Positions 1-7,268 of a stretch of DNA of 17,372 bases are shown here, piece after piece. Under the pieces are notes generated by a model. The model searched no databases. It was not told the DNA's origin and saw nothing but the letters and a program-made list of their open reading frames with translations. A program made the translations under genes and the position numbers. Every line of letters begins with the position of its first letter. Within the stretch, counting starts at the first letter, position 1. The stretch is taken from contig JABANP010000786.1 in the NCBI GenBank assembly GCA_013115135.1, positions 1 through 17,372 of the forward strand, in the 5' to 3' direction. Origin of the DNA: Perkinsus olseni (Eukaryota; Perkinsozoa; Perkinsida; Perkinsidae).

Positions 1-18
1 TCGATGCCCGGGTCTCCA
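1..18 (+). tRNA. tRNA-Ala, 3' end only (cut by window start)
   Basis: The first 18 bases match the T-loop, the 3' side of the T stem and the acceptor of the tRNA-Ala found complete in later units. One T is missing compared with them (GGGTCTCCA instead of GGGTTCTCCA). The following sequence (GCCTTTCG) also differs from the TTTTCG of other copies, so the T-run terminator is altered here. Confidence 0.8.
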
Positions 19-1136
19 GCCTTTCGTCCAATTCATTATCTTCGAGAGGCAGGTTCTGACTCCCCGCGGGCGTCAGCTTCTCTCAGAGAGACAGTACGTA
101 ATAGTGTCGATCAGGGAGTGTGCTGCCGCGCGCACCCAAGTGCGGAGTGACCCATCTCGTGGATGGACCGATCATCACGGAAGCCTTAATCCATAGTTAT
201 TCCAGCTCTGGGCGCAGCTTGATCATCACTCTCCGAATCAGTAGCAGGCCCATCCGAGCAAGCAGCGTCCTAAATAGCCCAGATGGTCGGCGGATACATA
301 TAGCTGAAGATAGCGGGGACATATGCTTTGATATATGCGGGAGAAAAGTGGGTATGATTGCATGAATTGGTCGCATAGGCGGTTACACTGAACTTCAGTG
401 TCACCGCTAGGGTTGACTCTTGCCCAGCTGCATCTCAGTGAAATCGACGTGCAGGTTGTTTTGAGACATGAGCAGTGGTGATTGGTGACACCACTCAATA
501 TAAAAAAAGATATGTATGTTCATGTTTCTTTATTGTTTTCGCTCTCTGTGTCACCACGCCACTCTACCTGCGCGTAAGTTCGCGTTTCGTTGCGGGGTAC
601 TGCCGTGCATGGACCGACTGTGGTGACACGGAACATTTTTTTGAGTGGTGGCGTGTAACCCCTACCTGCCGCCTGAATTTGTGGAACGAGTGGTAGCCGA
701 AGTTGTCATGCCTTTACTATCATACCAGACCTTCCGCAAGTGGTCGAACATCCTTCGAAGTGGCCCTGACGAACGGTAGAATGATTGTCCGACATGCTAA
801 TAATGCACGATTTGAGTGCGGAAGTGCTATGTGTGAATGAGCGTGACTGTGTGTGAACGAATGTGAGTGAGCGTGACTGTGTGCGAGTGAGCGTGACTGT
901 GAGTGAGTGTGAGGAAGTTGTTGTTGCCGAGCGTCCGGTTTTTTGAGTTAATCCCGAGAGATTCGGAGCTAGGAGCGAGTACTGAGTTCCGCACGAGTGA
1001 CGGTGAGTACTGAGACCTCTGATGACGCAGGAAGATCACGCGCGAAGCTGTCTCGGCAAGACGGTCTTGCAGCAACCCTCTGCTCTAACCCGCCGCAGCA
1101 TCATAGCTGAGCGAATATTGCGAGCCACCCAGAGAC

Positions 1137-1209
1137 TCCGATGTAGTCTAGCTGGTTAGGATTCGTGGCTTTCACCCACGCGACCAGGGTTCGAGTCCCT
1201 GCATCGGAA
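1137..1209 (+). tRNA. tRNA-Glu(UUC)
   Basis: This elongator tRNA decodes GAA, and GAG by wobble. The 73-nt cloverleaf is complete: acceptor TCCGATG pairs fully with CATCGGA, A is the discriminator base, the D stem is GTCT/GGAT, the anticodon stem is CGTGG/CCACG around loop CTTTCAC (anticodon TTC at 1171-1173), and the T stem is CAGGG/CCCTG around TTCGAGT. The A box (TAGTCTAGCTGG) and B box (GGTTCGAGTCC) are the internal Pol III promoter. No CCA is encoded, as expected for a eukaryotic nuclear gene. Unlike tRNA-Ala, it has no T-run right after the gene: the first one is TTTTT at 1331-1335, so the primary transcript may carry a trailer of about 120 nt. It is the first gene of the repeated pair. 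Confidence 0.97.
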
Positions 1210-1267
1210 AGTAAGAGCATTTATCCTGGTTCGGGTAGCGATGGGATCACTCGAGGGAAGCGTTCAA

Positions 1268-1372
1268 GGCAAGCCCCGCTCCCCCTGAACAATGTTGATG
1301 CTGTAGGATTGCGTCGGACTCGCCTGTGCCTTTTTGCGACACCCAACATTGGGCAGGGGGTAGAGGGGTGCC
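1268..1372 (+). other. Inter-tRNA stem-loop, unit 1
   Basis: This is the unit 1 copy of the large imperfect stem-loop described at 4158-4262. The arms are CCCCCTG + CAATGTTG (1281-1297) and CAACATTG + CAGGGGG (1344-1360), with outer pairs GGC/GCC (1268-1270 with 1370-1372). Confidence 0.65.
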
Positions 1373-1415
1373 TCAGCCGTACCTTTCCTCAGGGGACAAG
1401 CGTTGGTTGGTGTGT

Positions 1416-1487
1416 GGGGACTAGCTCAAATGGTAGAGCGCTCGCGTAGCAAGCGAGAGGCACCGGGATCGATGCCCGGGTTCTCCA
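1416..1487 (+). tRNA. tRNA-Ala(AGC), first acceptor G missing
   Basis: This tRNA decodes GCU and, after A34-to-inosine editing, GCC and GCA. The anticodon stem CTCGC/GCGAG encloses loop GTAGCAA (AGC at 1448-1450), and the T stem is CCGGG/CCCGG. Intact copies start with five Gs; here only four precede ACTAGC, leaving 72 nt and a T where G1 should be. Given how variable this G-run is between copies, a sequencing miscount is a plausible alternative. TTTT follows immediately as the terminator. Confidence 0.93.
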
Positions 1488-2580
1488 TTTTCGTCCACCA
1501 TATTCGAGGCAGGTTCGATTCCCGCGGGCGTCATTTTCTCAGAGACAGTACGTAATAAAAGCGATCAGGGAGTGGCTGCCGCGCGCACCTGCGTTAAGTG
1601 ACCCATTCGTGGATGGACCGATCATCACGGAAGCCTAATCCATAGTTATTCCAGTTTGGGCGCACCCTTGATCATCACTCGAATCGTAGCAGGCCCATCC
1701 GAGCAAGCAGCGTCCTAAATAGCTCAGATGGTCGGCGGATACATATAGCTGAAGATAGCGGGGACATATGCTTTGATATATGCGGGAGAAAAGTGGTATG
1801 ATTGCATGAATTGGTCGCATAGGCGGTTACACTGAACTTCAGTGTCACCGCTAGGGTTGACTCTTGCCCAGCTGCATCTCAGTGAAATCGACGTGCAGGT
1901 TGTTTGAGACATGAGCAGTGGTGATTGGTGACACCACTCAATATAAAAAAAAGATATGTATGTTCATGTTTCTTTATTGTTTTCGCTCTCTGTGTCACCA
2001 CGCCACTCTACCTGCGCGTAAGTTCGCGTTTCGTTGCGGGGTACTGCCGTGCATGGACCGACTGTGGTGACACGGAACATTTTTGAGTGGTGGCGTGTAA
2101 CCCCTACCTGCCGCCTGAATTTGTGGAACGAGTGGTAGCCGAAGTTGTCATGCCTTTACTATCATACCAGACCTTCCGCAAGTGGTCGAACATCCTTCGA
2201 AGTGGCCCTGACGAACGGTAGAATGATTGTCCGACATGCTAATAATGCACGATTTGGAGTGCGGAAGTGCTATGTGTGAATGAGCGTGACTGTGTGTGAA
2301 CGAATGTGAGTGAGCGTGACTGTGTGCGAGTGAGCGTGACTGTGAGTGAGTGTGAGGAAGTTGTTGTTGCCGAGCGTCCGGTTTTTTTGAGTTAATCCCG
2401 AGAGATTCGGAGCTAGGAGCGAGTACTGAGTTCCGCACGAGTGACGGTGAGTACTGAGACCTCTGATGACGCAGGAAGATCACGCGCGAAGCTGTCTCGG
2501 CAAGACGGTCTTGCAGCAACCCTCTGCTCTAACCCGCCGCAGCATCATAGCTGAGCGAATATTGCGAGCCACCCAGAGAC

Positions 2581-2654
2581 TCCGATGTAGTCTAGCTGGT
2601 TAGGATTCGTGGCTTTTCACCCACGCGACCAGGGTTCGAGTCCCTGCATCGGAA
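2581..2654 (+). tRNA. tRNA-Glu(UUC), one extra T in the anticodon loop
   Basis: The sequence is the same as the unit 1 gene except for CTTTTCAC in the anticodon loop, making it eight bases. A real eight-base loop would disturb decoding. The same extra T recurs in other copies, so it is either a genuine variant or a homopolymer miscount. The remaining stems are intact. Confidence 0.92.
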
Positions 2655-2859
2655 AGTAAGAGCATTTATCCTGGTTCGGGTAGCGATGGGATCACTCGAG
2701 GGAAGCGTTCAAGGCAAGCCCCGCTCCCCTGAACAATGTTGATGCTGTAGGATTGCGTCGGACTCGCCTGTGCCTTTTTGCGACACCCAACATTGGGCGG
2801 GGGGTAGAGGGTGCCTCAGCCGTACCTTTCCTCAGGGGGACAAGCGTTGGTTGGTGTGT

Positions 2860-2933
2860 GGGGGACTAGCTCAAATGGTAGAGCGCTCGCGTAGCAAGCG
2901 AGAGAGCACCGGGATCGATGCCCGGGTTCTCCA
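2860..2933 (+). tRNA. tRNA-Ala(AGC)
   Basis: The acceptor is complete (GGGGGAC with GTTCTCC, including the G3:U70 wobble). The variable region is one base longer than in other copies (AGAGCA instead of AGGCA). Five Ts follow directly as terminator. Confidence 0.94.
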
Positions 2934-2955
2934 TTTTTCGTCCACCATATTCGAG

Positions 2956-2985
2956 GCAGGTTCGATTCCCGCGGGCGTCATTTTT
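2956..2985 (+). other. Orphan tRNA 3'-half-like element with B box and T-run
   Basis: GCAGG-TTCGATT-CCCGC resembles a T arm with one A-C mismatch. It contains a perfect B box (GGTTCGATTCC), is followed by GGGCGTC plus A like an acceptor 3' strand, and then by TTTTT like a Pol III terminator. It lies ~22 bp after tRNA-Ala, leaving no room for a D arm and anticodon arm, and I find no matching 5' acceptor strand nearby. It is present in every unit: 49-75 (damaged), 1509-1533, 4401-4425, 5846-5870, 7290-7314, 8740-8764, 10184-10208, 11630-11654, 13082-13106, 14537-14561 and 15986-16009 (one C short). It is most likely a tRNA relic, or a B box kept to help recruit TFIIIC. Confidence 0.55.
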
Positions 2986-3167
2986 CTCAGAGACAGTACG
3001 TAATAAAAGCGATCAGGGAGTGGCTGCCGCGCGCACCTGCGTTAAGTGACCCATTCGTGGATGGACCGATCATCACGGAAGCCTAATCCATAGTTATTCC
3101 AGTTTGGGCGCACCCTTGATCATCACTCGAATCGTAGCAGGCCCATCCGAGCAAGCAGCGTCCTAAA

Positions 3168-3180
3168 TAGCTCAGATGGT
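3168..3180 (+). promoter_or_regulatory. Orphan A-box / tRNA D-arm-like sequence
   Basis: TAGCTCAGATGGT fits the A-box consensus and differs by one base from the D-arm start of the array's own tRNA-Ala (TAGCTCAAATGGT). No GAGC follows to close a D stem and no cloverleaf can be built downstream, so it is not a tRNA gene. It lies ~190 bp after the orphan B-box element. It could be a tRNA fragment or chance. Confidence 0.35.
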
Positions 3181-3271
3181 CGGCGGATACATATAGCTGA
3201 AGATAGCGGGGACATATGCTTTGATATATGCGGGAGAAAAGTGGTATGATTGCATGAATTGGTCGCATAGG

Positions 3272-3298
3272 CGGTTACACTGAACTTCAGTGTCACCG
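3272..3298. other. Near-perfect 27-bp dyad symmetry
   Basis: The sequence is symmetrical around C3285. Thirteen bases on each side are complementary except one pair (GGTTACAC against GTGTCACC), and its core is CACTGAACTTCAGTG. As DNA it could be a binding site for a dimeric protein; as RNA it would form a tight hairpin. It is kept in the core units and loosened by insertions or changes in units 10-12. Confidence 0.5.
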
Positions 3299-3365
3299 CT
3301 AGGGTTGACTCTTGCCCAGCTGCATCTCAGTGAAATCGACGTGCAGGTTGTTTTGAGACATGAGC

Positions 3366-3400
3366 AGTGGTGATTGGTGACACCACTCAATATAAAAAAA
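3366..3400 (+). promoter_or_regulatory. Inverted repeat plus TATA(A)n box
   Basis: AGTGGTG (3366-3372) and CACCACT (3381-3387) form an inverted repeat just before TATAAAAAAA (3391-3400). A TATA box this far from any internal tRNA promoter suggests a separate transcription start about 25-30 bp downstream. TATA positions in other units: 499, 1942, 4834, 6281, 7726, 9174, 10617, 12066, and weakened versions at 13527, 14977 (no A-tract) and 16425 (three As). The promoter role is inferred only from the motif. Confidence 0.35.
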
Positions 3401-3419
3401 GATATGTATGTTCATGTTT

Positions 3420-3532
3420 CTTTATTGTTTTCGCTCTCTGTGTCACCACGCCACTCTACCTGCGCGTAAGTTCGCGTTTCGTTGCGGGGTACTGCCGTGC
3501 ATGGACCGACTGTGGTGACACGGAACATTTTT
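3420..3532 (+). ncRNA. Candidate small structured RNA downstream of the TATA box
   Basis: A ten-base perfect inverted repeat, GTGTCACCAC (3440-3449) and GTGGTGACAC (3512-3521), encloses ~60 nt with smaller possible hairpins (for example CGCG/CGCG around TAAGTT). TTTTT (3528-3532) follows six bases later. TATA box, ~30 bp gap, stem and T-run together look like a U6-type Pol III gene. Against this, a TTTT inside the presumed 5' part (3428-3431) could end transcription early, and I recognise no known snRNA, SRP RNA or RNase P motif. The start is a guess from the TATA position. All units have a copy. Confidence 0.25.
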
Positions 3533-3720
3533 GAGTGGTGGCGTGTAACCCCTACCTGCCGCCTGAATTTGTGGAACGAGTGGTAGCCGAAGTTGTCATG
3601 CCTTTACTATCATACCAGACCTTCCGCAAGTGGTCGAACATCCTTCGAAGTGGCCCTGACGAACGGTAGAATGATTGTCCGACATGCTAATAATGCACGA
3701 TTTGAGTGCGGAAGTGCTAT

Positions 3721-3803
3721 GTGTGAATGAGCGTGACTGTGTGTGAACGAATGTGAGTGAGCGTGACTGTGTGCGAGTGAGCGTGACTGTGAGTGAGTGT
3801 GAG
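3721..3803 (+). repeat. GT-rich minisatellite, three core repeats
   Basis: GAGCGTGACTGTG occurs three times, with GCGTGACTGT starting at 3731, 3761 and 3781, embedded in GTGTGAA/GAGTGAG variants. The G and T content is strongly skewed to the + strand. Every unit has it with the same number of cores: 831-913, 2274-2356, 5165-5247, 6612-6694, 8058-8140, 9505-9587, 10948-11030, 12400-12482, 13858-13944, 15304-15386 and 16754-16838, the last three with small changes. It produces the Thr/His/Ser-rich frames on the minus strand, which I do not regard as genes. Confidence 0.85.
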
Positions 3804-3945
3804 GAAGTTGTTGTTGCCGAGCGTCCGGTTTTTTGAGTTAATCCCGAGAGATTCGGAGCTAGGAGCGAGTACTGAGTTCCGCACGAGTGACGGTGAGTAC
3901 TGAGACCTCTGATGACGCAGGAAGATCACGCGCGAAGCTGTCTCG

Positions 3946-3960
3946 GCAAGACGGTCTTGC
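3946..3960. other. Short perfect hairpin upstream of tRNA-Glu
   Basis: GCAAGA-CGG-TCTTGC is a six-base stem with a three-base loop, about 67 bp upstream of tRNA-Glu. It recurs in the other units (1056-1070 in unit 1). No T-run follows, so it is not a simple terminator. Its role is unknown. Confidence 0.45.
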
Positions 3961-4026
3961 AGCAACCCTCTGCTCTAACCCGCCGCAGCATCATAGCTGA
4001 GCGAATATTGCGAGCCACCCAGAGAC

Positions 4027-4099
4027 TCCGATGTAGTCTAGCTGGTTAGGATTCGTGGCTTTCACCCACGCGACCAGGGTTCGAGTCCCTGCATCGGAA
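4027..4099 (+). tRNA. tRNA-Glu(UUC)
   Basis: An intact 73-nt copy, identical to the one at 1137-1209. The next T-run (TTTTT, 4221-4225) is about 120 nt downstream, inside the loop of the inter-tRNA stem-loop. Confidence 0.97.
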
Positions 4100-4157
4100 A
4101 GTAAGAGCATTTATCCTGGTTCGGGTAGCGATGGGATCACTCGAGGGAAGCGTTCAA

Positions 4158-4262
4158 GGCAAGCCCCGCTCCCCCTGAACAATGTTGATGCTGTAGGATT
4201 GCGTCGGACTCGCCTGTGCCTTTTTGCGACACCCAACATTGGGCAGGGGGTAGAGGGGTGCC
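4158..4262 (+). other. Large imperfect stem-loop between the two tRNA genes
   Basis: From outside inwards, these pair: GGC (4158-4160) with GCC (4260-4262); GCCCC (4163-4167) with GGGGT (4255-4259); CCCCCTG (4171-4177) with CAGGGGG (4244-4250); CAATGTTG (4180-4187) with CAACATTG (4234-4241). Small internal loops separate the helices. The 46-nt apical region holds TTTTT at 4221-4225, so a transcript ending there would not form the full stem. In unit 12 the inner arm changes to CAGCATTG, which still pairs through a G-U wobble. Copies: 1268-1372, 2713-2815, 5604-5706, 7050-7151, 8498-8602, 9944-10046, 11386-11490, 12838-12941, 14298-14399, 15737-15844 (weak) and 17200-17301. It matches no RNA family I know. 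Confidence 0.6.
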
Positions 4263-4306
4263 TCAGCCGTACCTTTCCTCAGGGGGACAAGCGTTGGTTG
4301 GTGTGT

Positions 4307-4379
4307 GGGGGACTAGCTCAAATGGTAGAGCGCTCGCGTAGCAAGCGAGAGGCACCGGGATCGATGCCCGGGTTCTCCA
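4307..4379 (+). tRNA. tRNA-Ala(AGC), reference copy
   Basis: The full 73-nt cloverleaf is present: acceptor GGGGGAC/GTTCTCC with wobbles at 3-70 and 5-68, T8-A9, D stem GCTC/GAGC with loop AAATGGTA, anticodon stem CTCGC/GCGAG with loop GTAGCAA, variable AGGCA, T stem CCGGG/CCCGG with loop ATCGATG, and discriminator A. The G3:U70 pair is the main signal read by alanyl-tRNA synthetase. The A box is TAGCTCAAATGG; the B box GGATCGATGCC has A in place of the usual first T, as seen in other eukaryotic tRNA-Ala genes. TTTT follows at once as the Pol III terminator. It is the second gene of the pair, ~207 bp after tRNA-Glu. Confidence 0.97.
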
Positions 4380-5471
4380 TTTTCGTCCACCATATTCGAG
4401 GCAGGTTCGATTCCCGCGGGCGTCATTTTCTCAGAGACAGTACGTAATAAAAGCGATCAGGGAGTGGCTGCCGCGCGCACCTGCGTTAAGTGACCCATTC
4501 GTGGATGGACCGATCATCACGGAAGCCTAATCCATAGTTATTCCAGTTTGGGCGCACCCTTGATCATCACTCGAATCGTAGCAGGCCCATCCGAGCAAGC
4601 AGCGTCCTAAATAGCTCAGATGGTCGGCGGATACATATAGCTGAAGATAGCGGGGACATATGCTTTGATATATGCGGGAGAAAAGTGGTATGATTGCATG
4701 AATTGGTCGCATAGGCGGTTACACTGAACTTCAGTGTCACCGCTAGGGTTGACTCTTGCCCAGCTGCATCTCAGTGAAATCGACGTGCAGGTTGTTTGAG
4801 ACATGAGCAGTGGTGATTGGTGACACCACTCAATATAAAAAAAAGATATGTATGTTCATGTTTCTTTATTGTTTTCGCTCTCTGTGTCACCACGCCACTC
4901 TACCTGCGCGTAAGTTCGCGTTTCGTTGCGGGGTACTGCCGTGCATGGACCGACTGTGGTGACACGGAACATTTTTGAGTGGTGGCGTGTAACCCCTACC
5001 TGCCGCCTGAATTTGTGGAACGAGTGGTAGCCGAAGTTGTCATGCCTTTACTATCATACCAGACCTTCCGCAAGTGGTCGAACATCCTTCGAAGTGGCCC
5101 TGACGAACGGTAGAATGATTGTCCGACATGCTAATAATGCACGATTTGAGTGCGGAAGTGCTATGTGTGAATGAGCGTGACTGTGTGTGAACGAATGTGA
5201 GTGAGCGTGACTGTGTGCGAGTGAGCGTGACTGTGAGTGAGTGTGAGGAAGTTGTTGTTGCCGAGCGTCCGGTTTTTTTGAGTTAATCCCGAGAGATTCG
5301 GAGCTAGGAGCGAGTACTGAGTTCCGCACGAGTGACGGTGAGTACTGAGACCTCTGATGACGCAGGAAGATCACGCGCGAAGCTGTCTCGGCAAGACGGT
5401 CTTGCAGCAACCCTCTGCTCTAACCCGCCGCAGCATCATAGCTGAGCGAATATTGCGAGCCACCCAGAGAC

Positions 5472-5544
5472 TCCGATGTAGTCTAGCTGGTTAGGATTCG
5501 TGGCTTTCACCCACGCGACCAGGGTTCGAGTCCCTGCATCGGAA
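5472..5544 (+). tRNA. tRNA-Glu(UUC)
   Basis: An intact 73-nt copy identical to the one in unit 1. Confidence 0.97.
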
Positions 5545-5750
5545 AGTAAGAGCATTTATCCTGGTTCGGGTAGCGATGGGATCACTCGAGGGGAAGCGTT
5601 CAAGGCAAGCCCCGCTCCCCTGAACAATGTTGATGCTGTAGGATTGCGTCGGACTCGCCTGTGCCTTTTTGCGACACCCAACATTGGGCAGGGGGTAGAG
5701 GGTGCCTCAGCCGTACCTTTCCTCAGGGGGACAAGCGTTGGTTGGTGTGT

Positions 5751-5823
5751 GGGGGACTAGCTCAAATGGTAGAGCGCTCGCGTAGCAAGCGAGAGGCACC
5801 GGGATCGATGCCCGGGTTCTCCA
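5751..5823 (+). tRNA. tRNA-Ala(AGC)
   Basis: An intact 73-nt copy identical to the reference at 4307-4379, followed by five Ts. Confidence 0.97.
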
Positions 5824-6918
5824 TTTTTCGTCCACCATATTCGAGGCAGGTTCGATTCCCGCGGGCGTCATTTTTCTCAGAGACAGTACGTAATAAAAAG
5901 CGATCAGGGAGTGGCTGCCGCGCGCACCTGCGTTAAGTGACCCATTCGTGGATGGACCGATCATCACGGAAGCCTAATCCATAGTTATTCCAGTTTGGGC
6001 GCACCCTTGATCATCACTCGAATCGTAGCAGGCCCATCCGAGCAAGCAGCGTCCTAAATAGCTCAGATGGTCGGCGGATACATATAGCTGAAGATAGCGG
6101 GGACATATGCTTTGATATATGCGGGAGAAAAGTGGTATGATTGCATGAATTGGTCGCATAGGCGGTTACACTGAACTTCAGTGTCACCGCTAGGGTTGAC
6201 TCTTGCCCAGCTGCATCTCAGTGAAATCGACGTGCAGGTTGTTTGAGACATGAGCAGTGGTGATTGGTGACACCACTCAATATAAAAAAAAGATATGTAT
6301 GTTCATGTTTCTTTATTGTTTTCGCTCTCTGTGTCACCACGCCACTCTACCTGCGCGTAAGTTCGCGTTTCGTTGCGGGGTACTGCCGTGCATGGACCGA
6401 CTGTGGTGACACGGAACATTTTTGAGTGGTGGCGTGTAACCCCTACCTGCCGCCTGAATTTGTGGAACGAGTGGTAGCCGAAGTTGTCATGCCTTTACTA
6501 TCATACCAGACCTTCCGCAAGTGGTCGAACATCCTTCGAAGTGGCCCTGACGAACGGTAGAATGATTGTCCGACATGCTAATAATGCACGATTTGAGTGC
6601 GGAAGTGCTATGTGTGAATGAGCGTGACTGTGTGTGAACGAATGTGAGTGAGCGTGACTGTGTGCGAGTGAGCGTGACTGTGAGTGAGTGTGAGGAAGTT
6701 GTTGTTGCCGAGCGTCCGGTTTTTTTGAGTTAATCCCGAGAGATTCGGAGCTAGGAGCGAGTACTGAGTTCCGCACGAGTGACGGTGAGTACTGAGACCT
6801 CTGATGACGCAGGAAGATCACGCGCGAAGCTGTCTCGGCAAGACGGTCTTGCAGCAACCCTCTGCTCTAACCCGCCGCAGCATCATAGCTGAGCGAATAT
6901 TGCGAGCCACCCAGAGAC

Positions 6919-6991
6919 TCCGATGTAGTCTAGCTGGTTAGGATTCGTGGCTTTCACCCACGCGACCAGGGTTCGAGTCCCTGCATCGGAA
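6919..6991 (+). tRNA. tRNA-Glu(UUC)
   Basis: An intact 73-nt copy. The only T-run before tRNA-Ala is four Ts within GCCTTTTGCG, about 120 nt downstream. Confidence 0.97.
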
Positions 6992-7195
6992 AGTAAGAGC
7001 ATTTATCCTGGTTCGGGTAGCGATGGGATCACTCGAGGGAAGCGTTCAAGGCAAGCCCCGCTCCCCTGAACAATGTTGATGCTGTAGGATTGCGTCGGAC
7101 TCGCCTGTGCCTTTTGCGACACCCAACATTGGGCAGGGGGTAGAGGGTGCCTCAGCCGTACCTTTCCTCAGGGGGACAAGCGTTGGTTGGTGTGT

Positions 7196-7268
7196 GGGGG
7201 ACTAGCTCAAATGGTAGAGCGCTCGCGTAGCAAGCGAGAGGCACCGGGATCGATGCCCGGGTTCTCCA
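7196..7268 (+). tRNA. tRNA-Ala(AGC)
   Basis: An intact 73-nt copy with the five-G start, followed by TTTT. Confidence 0.97.

Larger units (their letters stand above)
19..1487 (+). repeat. Array unit 1 (left edge copy)
   Basis: This unit holds a 1.1-kb spacer, tRNA-Glu at 1137 and tRNA-Ala at 1416. The first ~400 bp carry many one- to three-base insertions relative to other units; the rest matches the core consensus. Landmarks: tRNA 3'-half-like element 49-75, with its B box interrupted; 27-bp dyad around 380-406; TATA(A)n from 499; hairpin arms GTGTCACCAC at 548-557 and GTGGTGACAC at 620-629, followed by seven Ts (636-642); minisatellite 831-913; hairpin 1056-1070; inter-tRNA stem-loop 1268-1372. 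No coding gene is seen in the spacer. Confidence 0.93.
1488..2933 (+). repeat. Array unit 2
   Basis: This is a core copy. Landmarks: tRNA 3'-half-like element 1509-1533 followed by TTTT; TATA(A)n from 1942; minisatellite 2274-2356; inter-tRNA stem-loop 2713-2815. It carries the variant set of seven Ts in CCGG(T)nGAG, four Cs before TGAAC and three Gs after TAGA, shared with units 4 and 5. The ~1.1-kb spacer shows no gene apart from these elements. Confidence 0.95.
2934..4379 (+). repeat. Array unit 3 (reference unit)
   Basis: This is a clean core copy with both tRNAs intact, so the sub-elements are described in detail here (entries between 2956 and 4262). Small direct repeats not annotated separately: GATCATCAC at 3068 and 3118, ATGGACCGA at 3061 and 3501, and GAGTACTGAG near 3867 and 3894. 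I see no protein gene in the spacer: short open frames there change between units with homopolymer length. Confidence 0.95.
4380..5823 (+). repeat. Array unit 4
   Basis: A core copy with the seven-T / four-C / three-G variant set. Landmarks: 3'-half-like element 4401-4425, TATA from 4834, minisatellite 5165-5247, stem-loop 5604-5706. The spacer holds no other recognisable gene. Confidence 0.95.
5824..7268 (+). repeat. Array unit 5
   Basis: A core copy with the seven-T / four-C / three-G variant set. Landmarks: 3'-half-like element 5846-5870 with five Ts, TATA from 6281, minisatellite 6612-6694, stem-loop 7050-7151. The T-run in the stem-loop is four long here. No further gene is seen in the spacer. 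Confidence 0.95.

Noticed and set aside
475..696. Plus-strand 73-codon frame seen in units 1 and 6
   Set aside because: It depends on a seven-T run; most other units have five Ts there. It also covers the candidate RNA hairpin and lacks recognisable protein features.
1020..1110. C/D-box snoRNA-like spacing (TGATGA at 1020, CTGA at 1107) upstream of tRNA-Glu
   Set aside because: The C box has C instead of a purine before TGATGA, no terminal stem forms, and no clear C'/D' boxes are seen.
2956..3250. A third, permuted tRNA built from the orphan B-box and A-box elements
   Set aside because: The seven bases before the A box do not pair with GGGCGTC, and the D stem cannot close, so no valid cloverleaf results. 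Kept only as a low-interest finding.
3566..3574. AATTTGTGG resembling the Sm site of U1 snRNA
   Set aside because: There is no U1 5' end, no loop I protein-binding motif and no 3' stem-loop at the right distances; nine bases alone are too little.
5707..5967. Minus-strand 86-codon frame containing an AGIEPA motif, with similar frames in other units
   Set aside because: This motif is a known by-product of translating the complement of a tRNA T arm (GGTTCGATTCC). The frame overlaps tRNA-Ala and the orphan B-box element and breaks between units.
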